From NCBI GenBank assembly GCA_018648945.1, contig JABGQJ010000002.1, positions 1 through 10,967 of the forward strand: DNA of 10,967 bases. The letters run 5' to 3'. The translations under genes were made by a program, and so were the position numbers. The notes beneath the pieces were generated by a model that saw only the letters and a program-made list of their open reading frames with translations, did no database searches and had not been told where the DNA came from. Source of the stretch: Victivallales bacterium. GTDB taxonomy: Bacteria; Verrucomicrobiota; Lentisphaeria; Oligosphaerales; Lenti-02. Positions within the stretch are counted from its first letter, which is position 1, and the number at the start of each line of letters is the position of its first letter. Below are positions 1 through 5,776 of the stretch, in pieces.

Positions 1-240
1 CAGCAGCGGAAGCCCGAAGAGGCCAAGGCCGCGTGCGACAAGGCCCTGGCCTTGGCGGGACTGCCTGCCGACGGGCGGCAGGAGGTGCTCTTTGTGAAAT
101 CGGAGGTGCTCTTCAGATCGGGGGACAAGAAGGGCGCGAAGGCGATGTTGACCGAGGCGGCGAAGCTGGCCCCCACGACGGACATGGCCAAGCAGATCGT
201 CGAGATTCTTGGGAAGCCGTTCTTCAAGGACGTCGAGTAG
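1..240 (+). CDS. C-terminal fragment of a TPR-like helical protein (5' end outside window)
   Basis: The frame is open from base 1 to the TAG at 238-240, so only the last 79 residues of a longer protein are visible. The fragment is rich in Ala, Lys and Glu and reads as amphipathic helices. A pattern of the type AxxxxxKALxLAG, followed about 30 residues later by GDKKGAKAMLTEAAKLAP, resembles consecutive tetratricopeptide repeats. There is no catalytic motif and no membrane segment. A TTG at 52 could formally start a short ORF, but the same composition continues upstream of it, so a truncated larger gene is more likely. TPR proteins usually serve as protein-interaction scaffolds; the partner cannot be deduced here. 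The gene is on the same strand as the oleA-like gene but separated from it by 127 bp. Confidence 0.6.
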   Translation, partial: QQRKPEEAKAACDKALALAGLPADGRQEVLFVKSEVLFRSGDKKGAKAMLTEAAKLAPTTDMAKQIVEILGKPFFKDVE

Positions 241-253
241 CGCCCGCGGCCGG

Positions 254-281
254 TTGCCCTCTGGCTGCGAGTCCTTATAGT
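254..281 (+). promoter_or_regulatory. Candidate sigma70-type promoter upstream of the oleA-like gene
   Basis: A TTGCCC hexamer (254-259) and a TATAGT hexamer (276-281) are separated by 16 bp. This is an AT-rich island in an otherwise GC-rich 127-bp gap between the TPR-like gene and the oleA-like gene. Initiation near 288 would give a leader of about 80 nt before the ATG at 368. This is only a consensus match by eye, in a lineage whose promoters are poorly known. Confidence 0.35.
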
Positions 282-367
282 ATGTCCTTCTACGCAACGA
301 CCCCGGAGGCGGAGCGTGTGTACCTGCGCGCCGCCTTCCCCGTAACCAGCAAAGACGCCAGGACAGT

Positions 368-1402
368 ATGCGATATACCGACGTCTGCATTGAGGCAGCG
401 AGCCACTTTCTGCCCAAGCGAATTGTCTCATCGACCGCCGTCGAGAAGTGGCTGAAGCCAGTGTACGATCGTCTCCACCTGCCCGAAGGGCGGCTGGAGC
501 TGATGACCGGCATTCGCGAACGCCGCTTCTGGGAGAAGGGCACCCGGCCGAGCCAGGTGGCTGCCACTGCCGGTCGCCTGGCGCTGGAGAAGGCCAACGT
601 GGCGCGCAAGAAGATCGGCTGTCTGATCCACTGTGCGGTGTCGCGGGACTTCCTGGAGCCGGCCACGGCCTCCGTGGTGCATCGCTTGCTGGACTTGCCG
701 CGTACGGCGATGAACCTCGATATCTCGAATGCCTGCCTTGGCGTGCTCACCGGCATGGTGATGGTTGCCAACATGATTCAAGGCGGCCAGATCGAGGCCG
801 GCATGGTGGTGACCGGCGAAACGGCAGAGCCCTTGCTGGACGGCACGGTGGCGAAGCTGCTCGGGGACGAGACCCTGACGCGGCGGACAATCAAACCGCA
901 GATCGCCTCGCTGACCATCGGTTCGGCGGCGGCGGCAGTGGTCCTCACCCATTCCTCGATCAGCGCTTCTGGACACCGCCTCCTTGGCGGCGGACACGCC
1001 TGCAACACGGCGTGCAACGACCTCTGCCAGGGCGCCAGCTCCGGCGAGGGGCAGTTGGTGATGCAGACCAACGCGCCCGAGCTCTTGGCTCGCGGCATTG
1101 ACGTCGCCGAAGAGACCTGGACCAGCACCAAGGCAGCGCTGGGCTGGGAGAACGATACGCCCGATGCCATCTGCGGCCATCAGGTGGGGCGCGCCCACCG
1201 GGAGCAACTCTACGCTAGGCTTGGGCTTGACCACGACAAGGATTTTTCGACCTTCGAGTTCCTGGGAAACTGCGGCTCGGCGTCTCTGCCGGTCACCGCT
1301 TCGCTCGCCGAGGAGGCGGGCCATTTCAAGCAGGGGGACCGGGTCGCCTGGCTTGGCATTGGCAGCGGTATCAACTGCACCATGCTGGGCATCGACTGGT
1401 AG
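368..1402 (+). CDS. oleA: OleA-like 3-oxoacyl-ACP/CoA synthase III (thiolase superfamily)
   Basis: A 344-residue protein of the KAS III/OleA branch of the thiolase superfamily. OleA carries out a head-to-head Claisen condensation of two fatty acyl-CoAs to a beta-keto acid, the first step of long-chain olefin biosynthesis; FabH relatives start fatty acid synthesis. The visible triad is Cys123 (NAC), His271 (GHQ) and Asn301 (GNCGSAS). Glu97, in RDFLEPAT, lies 26 residues before the Cys, the same spacing as Glu117/Cys143 of Xanthomonas OleA as I recall it. Other family marks are GRLELMTGIRERRFW (41-55) and the C-terminal GIGSGINCTMLGIDW. Length is normal for the family. The ATG has a weak AGG 5 nt upstream, but the N-terminus aligns with the family pattern. 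There is no signal peptide, so it is cytosolic. No oleB, oleC or oleD follows; an M14 peptidase does. A FabH-like role in a secondary pathway is the main alternative. Confidence 0.85.
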   Translation: MRYTDVCIEAASHFLPKRIVSSTAVEKWLKPVYDRLHLPEGRLELMTGIRERRFWEKGTRPSQVAATAGRLALEKANVARKKIGCLIHCAVSRDFLEPATASVVHRLLDLPRTAMNLDISNACLGVLTGMVMVANMIQGGQIEAGMVVTGETAEPLLDGTVAKLLGDETLTRRTIKPQIASLTIGSAAAAVVLTHSSISASGHRLLGGGHACNTACNDLCQGASSGEGQLVMQTNAPELLARGIDVAEETWTSTKAALGWENDTPDAICGHQVGRAHREQLYARLGLDHDKDFSTFEFLGNCGSASLPVTASLAEEAGHFKQGDRVAWLGIGSGINCTMLGIDW

Positions 1403-1435
1403 CGAATCACCGGGACCGCCTGGGGGAGACCGACC

Positions 1436-2653
1436 ATGGGCAGGAAGGCATTCAGTCAGATTCGGGCACGCGTGGACTCCGGACAGGTGTGTCTCTCCGC
1501 CTATCTCACCACACCGCGCTTCCAGGGCGGGGTCACGAAGACCGCAGGGATTACGGTGCACCGGCTGCGGCTGGACGAGTTTGTCTTCGGCAATGACTAC
1601 GCGGAGTTCTTTCAAGGGCTCAGCCCCGCTGCCGCGTCGGTCGTGTTCCGGGGCGAGATCCAGTTGGGGAACGGGCGCAAAGTGGAGTTTGTGGACGAGA
1701 CGGCGGCAGTGGGCCACGTCTATGCCTACTGGCTTGCCCCCGACGAGGCGGGAGCGCCCTGCACGGGACCGATCCAGGTCAAGGTGCGGGATCCTCGCGT
1801 GTGGTGGTCGCACGAGACGATCTGTCAGCGCCTGCGGGCCTTGGCAAGTGACCATCCCGACCTGGTCGAAGTCCGCTCCTTTGGGCAGACCGTCCAGGGC
1901 CGGGAGATCCTCGGTTGCTTGGTGGGGAACCGCGAGCGGATGCTGGGCATGGTGGGGTTGATCCACGCCGGTGAGTCTGGTCCTGAGCTGCAGATTCCCG
2001 CTGTGGAACAGCTGCTGCGAGACGACCCGGAACTGCTCCGGCAGGTGGGGGTGGCCATTCTCCCCGATGTCGATGCCGACCAGCGCCAGGCCTTGGCAGC
2101 GGGCAACCCATGGTACCTGCGGACCAATGCCTCGGGGGTGGATCTGAACCGGAACTTCGCGGCGGACTGGGACGAGACCCACTATGGCTACGGGCTGGAC
2201 AGTTCCGATCCCGATGCCATGACCTATCGGGGCCAAGCCCCGAACTCCGAGCCCGAGACCCAAGCCGTGCTGGCGTTTGTGGAGGCTTTCCAACCGGTGG
2301 CTGTCTTCAGCCACCATTGCCTGGCGAGTATCTGCGGCGACTCGTTCCTGGTCTCGGAGAAGGCGGCAGGAGACGAGGCGTTCGCTGCCATGGCACTGCC
2401 CTTGGCCCAGGCGTACCGGGATGGCATGTACCCGGATTCGCCGGGCGAGACCTCGCTGCACTTTGGCTGCTCCAGCGGCAGCCTGCCTCACTATCTCTAC
2501 CTGCAGGGCGTTCCGTGCTACGATCTGGAGCTTGGCAGCAACGAGGATGCCCGTCCCTGCGTACGGGACGAGACGACTCCAGAGTTGCTGGCGACCTACC
2601 AAGCCCGCCACGCAGGCGGCCTCGCCGCCTGCCTGCGCAGCTTGGCCGAATAG
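1436..2653 (+). CDS. M14-family zinc carboxypeptidase with an extra N-terminal domain
   Basis: A 405-residue protein with a metallocarboxypeptidase (M14) catalytic domain at about residues 125-400. Visible features are the HxxE zinc motif (His177, Glu180 in IHAGES), the substrate-binding DLNRNF segment (236-241), the third zinc ligand His293 or His294 (FSHHC), and a probable catalytic Glu365 in YDLELGSNED. M14 enzymes remove C-terminal amino acids or cleave peptidoglycan peptides and amide bonds in small molecules. Residues 1-120 form a separate beta-rich region that I do not recognise. There is no signal peptide or transmembrane segment, so a cytosolic location is likely. A strong GGGGGAG at 1422-1428 sits 7 nt before the ATG. 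The gene starts 33 bp after the oleA-like stop with no terminator between, so the two are probably co-transcribed. The substrate is unknown. Confidence 0.85.
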   Translation: MGRKAFSQIRARVDSGQVCLSAYLTTPRFQGGVTKTAGITVHRLRLDEFVFGNDYAEFFQGLSPAAASVVFRGEIQLGNGRKVEFVDETAAVGHVYAYWLAPDEAGAPCTGPIQVKVRDPRVWWSHETICQRLRALASDHPDLVEVRSFGQTVQGREILGCLVGNRERMLGMVGLIHAGESGPELQIPAVEQLLRDDPELLRQVGVAILPDVDADQRQALAAGNPWYLRTNASGVDLNRNFAADWDETHYGYGLDSSDPDAMTYRGQAPNSEPETQAVLAFVEAFQPVAVFSHHCLASICGDSFLVSEKAAGDEAFAAMALPLAQAYRDGMYPDSPGETSLHFGCSSGSLPHYLYLQGVPCYDLELGSNEDARPCVRDETTPELLATYQARHAGGLAACLRSLAE

Positions 2654-2656
2654 GGC

Positions 2657-4588
2657 CTACCAGGTCTCCGGGTTGCGCAGCTTGATCGCATCGACTTGGC
2701 TCTGGGCGAGACGGCTGCCTGGCGTGAGAACCACCGCGAGGGTGAGCTCACCGGAGGCGGGGGCAATCGCCGTGAACTGGAGCATGCGGGTGCGGGCGTT
2801 GCGGGTGTCCCACTCGTTGCGCGGGGTCTCGGTATCGAGGGTCCCCCACTTTGTGTTGGCGGGGGCGAGCCGGGTGGCGGTCAGGGAGAGCTCACCCGAG
2901 CGGAGGGTGACGGCTGTGTTTTCGAGAGACTCGGGCTTGCCCTTGGTGATGAAGCCCCAACGGACGCTGGCGTCGGGTTTGAGACCGGTGAGGTGGTCCT
3001 GGATCAGGACCTCGCCGGAAGGCAGCATGGCAACGCCTCGGATGGCGGTCTTGACCTGCCCCTTGTAGACCTCGGAGAGGTCGGCGACGGAATGGGGGAA
3101 GTCGCCCGTATCGGCGAACCCGATGATCCTGGCCTTGCCCTTGGCGTGCTGGAGGGCACCGTCGATCAAGAGGGTGTTGTGGCTGGCATTGGACTGGCGG
3201 AAGATGGTCCAGCGGTCGGAGTCCTGGGCACTGCTCCACAGGTTCATGCCGCGCGATTCGATGCCATGGTAGCTCTCCGCTCCGAGATCGATCGCCCAGC
3301 GGATGCCGTCGGCATCAAGGACGAAGGAGCCCGCATCCATGTGCCCGTGAGGGGCGGAGGGGGAGCCGGCCTTGAGGCCGATGAAGGTGGCGTTGCGGTC
3401 GGTCCAGGAGGTGCGATGGGTGGTGATTGGCACATGGCCTTCGCTGCTCCAGTGCAAGGGCAGCTTGACCTCCACATCCTTGACCTCCGGCTCCATCCAG
3501 AGCAGGGCGAGGGCGAGCAGGCGGTCGCTGCCGCCGTCGGCGCTCCGCGCGTTCCCGATCCGGGATAGCCGAGCGCGGAGGACGCCATCTTCGTTCAGCA
3601 GCCAGTCGGGCCGCTGGTAGCGCTTGGCGAACCAGGGCAGAACGGCGGACGGGGAGCGACCGGAACCGCCGTCGGCATAGTTGAAGAACTGACCGCTCGG
3701 ACCGTAGGCCTGAAGGACGAACTCAGCGGTGGTGCGGAAGCCGGGGGCGAGATCCAGTCCGAAATCGGTGCCGAAGAAGCCCTCCAGAGAGGCGATTAGC
3801 AGGACGTTGAAGCTGGTGCCGTAGACCCAGTAGCCGGGGCCTTCCGGGTAGCTGCCCTTGGGCGCGAAGGCGCGCATGGAGCGAACCACGTTGCGCAGGG
3901 CGTTGTCCACCGTCTTGGCGGCCAGTTCGGGATCGTCCTCCCAGGTGACCAAGGCACCGGCGACCATGCCTGCATGGCAGACCTGGCCCCAGTTGTTGCT
4001 GGCCTTCTGCCAACGGGCATGCTTGGGATTCGCCCAAGGCACGCGGACGCCTTTGTCCAGGATGGCGTCGCGGATGGTCTCGCGGGCCTTGGGGTCGAGC
4101 TGGTCGTAGAGCCAATCGTAGCCGACCGCCAGGGCAAAGGTCATTTCGCCCACGTCAAGGTAGTGACTCGGGTTCCAGTCGCGGAAGGCGGCGACGGCGA
4201 GCATCTCCTGTTCGCAACGCTTGGCGAAGGCGGCATCGCCTGTGATATGGTACGCGGTGGCGAGCGTGGTGGTGCGCTTGAGACAGCGGCGGGATTGGCC
4301 GAGCAGGCGACGTCCCGTCTGTTTGCGGGTGATCGGCGGGATCTCAAGCATGGCCTTGGCCTCGCGGACCACGGCATCGGCCAGCCCGGCGGCCAGCGGA
4401 CCACGGTCCTTGATGGTCCGAAGCGTCGCGAGCTGTTCAGCGTTGGCCATCAGGCGAGGGTGTGCCTTGGCGCGTTCATCCCCGGCCTGCCGAATGGTGG
4501 CCAAGGCGACCTTTGGGGGGAACGCGGGCTTGGCAGCGGTAAGGACTCCGGTCGTGGCGAGGGTCATGGCGAAAATCCCGATACGCAT
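2657..4588 (-). CDS. Secreted heparinase II/III-family polysaccharide lyase
   Basis: A 643-residue protein. An exported N-terminus (MRIG, then a hydrophobic stretch to about residue 19) supports the ATG at 4588. The frame is open upstream, but that extension has no signal and runs antisense to the lipoprotein gene. Residues about 45-330 form an alpha/alpha-toroid typical of alginate-lyase/heparinase folds, with NNW (198-200), His205 and YPEGPGYWVYG (247-257). Residues about 385-620 match the heparinase II/III beta-sandwich: HGHMDAGSF (414-422), Asp434 and His470. The spacing of His416, Asp434 and His470 resembles the zinc site of Pedobacter heparinase II (His408, Asp425, His464, from memory). 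Such lyases cleave uronic-acid glycans by beta-elimination; the substrate here cannot be named. It is convergent with the peptidase gene (3 bp between stops) and divergent from a small lipoprotein. There is no strong Shine-Dalgarno; a GTG at 4597 is an alternative start. Confidence 0.82.
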   Translation of the reverse strand: MRIGIFAMTLATTGVLTAAKPAFPPKVALATIRQAGDERAKAHPRLMANAEQLATLRTIKDRGPLAAGLADAVVREAKAMLEIPPITRKQTGRRLLGQSRRCLKRTTTLATAYHITGDAAFAKRCEQEMLAVAAFRDWNPSHYLDVGEMTFALAVGYDWLYDQLDPKARETIRDAILDKGVRVPWANPKHARWQKASNNWGQVCHAGMVAGALVTWEDDPELAAKTVDNALRNVVRSMRAFAPKGSYPEGPGYWVYGTSFNVLLIASLEGFFGTDFGLDLAPGFRTTAEFVLQAYGPSGQFFNYADGGSGRSPSAVLPWFAKRYQRPDWLLNEDGVLRARLSRIGNARSADGGSDRLLALALLWMEPEVKDVEVKLPLHWSSEGHVPITTHRTSWTDRNATFIGLKAGSPSAPHGHMDAGSFVLDADGIRWAIDLGAESYHGIESRGMNLWSSAQDSDRWTIFRQSNASHNTLLIDGALQHAKGKARIIGFADTGDFPHSVADLSEVYKGQVKTAIRGVAMLPSGEVLIQDHLTGLKPDASVRWGFITKGKPESLENTAVTLRSGELSLTATRLAPANTKWGTLDTETPRNEWDTRNARTRMLQFTAIAPASGELTLAVVLTPGSRLAQSQVDAIKLRNPETW

Positions 4589-4621
4589 GGTGTTCACTTG
4601 TGCTGAGTGGGCGGATGCGGC

Positions 4622-4649
4622 AATGTAGCGAGTGTGAGCCCGGTCGCAA
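4622..4649 (-). promoter_or_regulatory. Candidate promoter for the heparinase-family gene
   Basis: On the - strand, TTGCGA (4649-4644) and TACATT (4627-4622) are separated by 16 bp, each matching four of six sigma70 consensus positions. A start site near 4615 would leave a leader of about 27 nt before the ATG at 4588. The -35 hexamer lies over the left arm of the inverted repeat at 4640-4678. Confidence 0.35.
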
Positions 4650-4678
4650 TGCCCTGCCCGCGTCCCAAGAGCGACCGG
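4640..4678. repeat. Perfect 8-bp inverted repeat in the divergent promoter region
   Basis: CCGGTCGC (4640-4647) and its exact reverse complement GCGACCGG (4671-4678) are separated by 23 bp, so equivalent points lie about 31 bp (three helical turns) apart on the same DNA face. The left arm overlaps the presumed -35 of the heparinase-family gene. A second, 7-bp pair, CACTTGT (4595-4601) and ACAAGTG (4688-4694), brackets it. This could be a split operator for a dimeric or looping regulator. An 8-bp pair in a gap this short could still arise by chance about once in ten such gaps. Confidence 0.4.
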
Positions 4679-4705
4679 AATGTCCATACAAGTGGGATCC
4701 CGAAC

Positions 4706-4897
4706 ATGAAACGAATGATTCCCGTCGTTGTTGCCGCCGTCCTGTTGAGCGGTTGCTGCCCCTTGGGTCGCGGCGACCGAGCTGGCCTGCACCCAGTGGG
4801 GCGCGCCCCATCCGCTTCGGTGGTGGGGAAGAAGCAGGTCGTCTCCGGGGACATGATGCCGCCGGTCATCTCCCGGCCCGTGCATCGCGTGCCCTGA
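4706..4897 (+). CDS. Small predicted lipoprotein of unknown function (63 aa)
   Basis: The frame begins ATG-AAA-CGA at 4706 and ends at a TGA at 4895-4897. The N-terminus MKRMIPVVVAAVLLSGCC has the charged start, hydrophobic core and LLSGC lipobox of a type II signal peptide, with lipidation expected at Cys17. The mature part would be only about 47 residues, with several Pro, Arg and Val and no recognisable domain. The Shine-Dalgarno is weak (GGGA about 9 nt upstream). It is transcribed away from the heparinase-family gene across a 117-bp gap and lies 146 bp before another lipoprotein gene on the same strand. The lipobox is the only functional evidence; the function is unknown. The frame is open further upstream to an ATG at 4607, but that extension would bury the lipobox. 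Confidence 0.6.
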   Translation: MKRMIPVVVAAVLLSGCCPLGRGDRAGLHPVGRAPSASVVGKKQVVSGDMMPPVISRPVHRVP

Positions 4898-5030
4898 TCG
4901 GTCCTGTCAGCCATCTGCCGGAGCCCCCGCAACTTCGATCGGTGCGCGGGGTCGGTTTCCAGTGCGGGCCACCATGCGGGTAGCGCGCAACCTGAGCTCT
5001 CCCAGCCCAGGCTGTCATCTGGTCTTATCT

Positions 5031-5035
5031 GGAGG
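5031..5035 (+). promoter_or_regulatory. Strong Shine-Dalgarno fixing the peroxiredoxin-like start
   Basis: GGAGG lies 8 nt before the ATG at 5044. It supports this start, which also places the lipobox at the expected distance from the N-terminus. Confidence 0.7.
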
Positions 5036-5043
5036 TCAAAGCC

Positions 5044-5724
5044 ATGGCTTGGCACAGGATTCCAAGGTTGTTTGCTCTGGTCAGCGCGGGTTTGCTGGCA
5101 GGTTGCGCATCGCCGAACACCGGACCGAGAGGGCTTCCTGGTGCCGGGCGTCGCATGCATGTTGAGGTCCCGGATAGAGCGGAGGACGTGGTCCCGATTC
5201 CGGTGGGTGCAGCTTTGCCGCGTCTGCTGTTGCACACTCCCGAAGGGGACAGGTTCCGGGTCAGGAGGGATACTGGCAAGAAACCCCTCCTGCTCATCTT
5301 CTATCGCGGTGGCTGGTGCCCCTACTGCAACCGCCACCTTGCCGATCTGCAGGGCGCGGAGAAGAGGTTCGTCAAGCTGGGGGTGCAGATTCTGGCCATC
5401 AGCCCCGACCGTCCGGGAAAGCTGAAGCACACTGCCACTAAGCACAAGGTGGGCTACCGCTTGCTGTCCGACAGCGGCATGGGTGCTGCCCGGAAACTGG
5501 GACTTGCCTTCCGCCTGGACGACGCGACCGTTGCCAAGTACCGGCGCTCCTACAAGATCGACATCGAGGCGGATTCGGGGTACAAGCACCACCAATTGCC
5601 TGTTCCCGCCGCGATTCTGGTGGATCGGAGAGGCATTGTGCGCTTCGTGCACACTGACCCGGACTACAAGAACCGCATCGACACCAGGACATTGCTTGAC
5701 CTGGCCCGGCAGATCGCCGGGTAG
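5044..5724 (+). CDS. Lipid-anchored peroxiredoxin-like (AhpC/TSA, PRX-like2 type) thiol protein
   Basis: A 226-residue protein. The N-terminus has two Arg, a hydrophobic stretch and the lipobox LLAGC with Cys21, so it should be an envelope lipoprotein. After a linker of about 30 residues, the domain at about 52-225 is a thioredoxin-fold redoxin. The active-site segment FYRGGWCPYCNRHL (86-99) carries Cys92 and Cys95 as a CxxC pair in place of the single TxxC peroxidatic Cys of classical peroxiredoxins. The second half keeps an ISPD motif (119-122) and the ILVDRRG strand-turn (191-197) typical of AhpC/TSA proteins. Members are thought to be peroxidases or thiol oxidoreductases; the CxxC favours a thioredoxin-like disulfide chemistry. 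It is flanked by a small lipoprotein and convergent with the big glycosidase. It could protect the envelope from peroxide or keep disulfides of exported enzymes in shape. Confidence 0.85.
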   Translation: MAWHRIPRLFALVSAGLLAGCASPNTGPRGLPGAGRRMHVEVPDRAEDVVPIPVGAALPRLLLHTPEGDRFRVRRDTGKKPLLLIFYRGGWCPYCNRHLADLQGAEKRFVKLGVQILAISPDRPGKLKHTATKHKVGYRLLSDSGMGAARKLGLAFRLDDATVAKYRRSYKIDIEADSGYKHHQLPVPAAILVDRRGIVRFVHTDPDYKNRIDTRTLLDLARQIAG

Positions 5725-5746
5725 TTCCCGATAGAGGCGATTCGGG
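5713..5746. terminator. Weak hairpin region between convergent genes
   Basis: Two overlapping stems are possible at the junction of the convergent peroxiredoxin-like and glycosidase genes: ATCGCC (5713-5718) with GGCGAT (5736-5741), and CCCGA (5727-5731) with TCGGG (5742-5746). A small CGGG/CCCG stem encloses the stop codon. There is no T-tract on either strand, so this is at best a poor or factor-assisted terminator. Confidence 0.2.
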
Positions 5747-5776
5747 CAGTGTTCCTCGCCCCAGGCCCACCCAGGT

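Noticed and set aside
282..455. A 57-codon + strand frame starting MSFYATT upstream of the oleA-like gene
   Set aside because: It has no Shine-Dalgarno, runs into the oleA-like gene in another frame and turns Arg/Ser/Pro-rich there. It also starts directly after the candidate -10.
428..2611. A 727-codon open frame on the - strand opposite the oleA-like and peptidase genes
   Set aside because: It is antisense to two genes with clear catalytic motifs. The translation is Arg/His/Gly/Pro/Val-rich low-information sequence, typical of the complementary frame in GC-rich coding DNA.
4589..4885. N-terminal extension of the heparinase-family frame to 4885
   Set aside because: It would bury the signal peptide and lies antisense to the lipoprotein gene. 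The extension is His/Thr/Ala-rich without domain character.
4925..4951. CCCCGC / GCGGGG stem after the small lipoprotein gene
   Set aside because: Only 6 bp with a 15-nt loop and a broken T-run after it; not enough for an intrinsic terminator.
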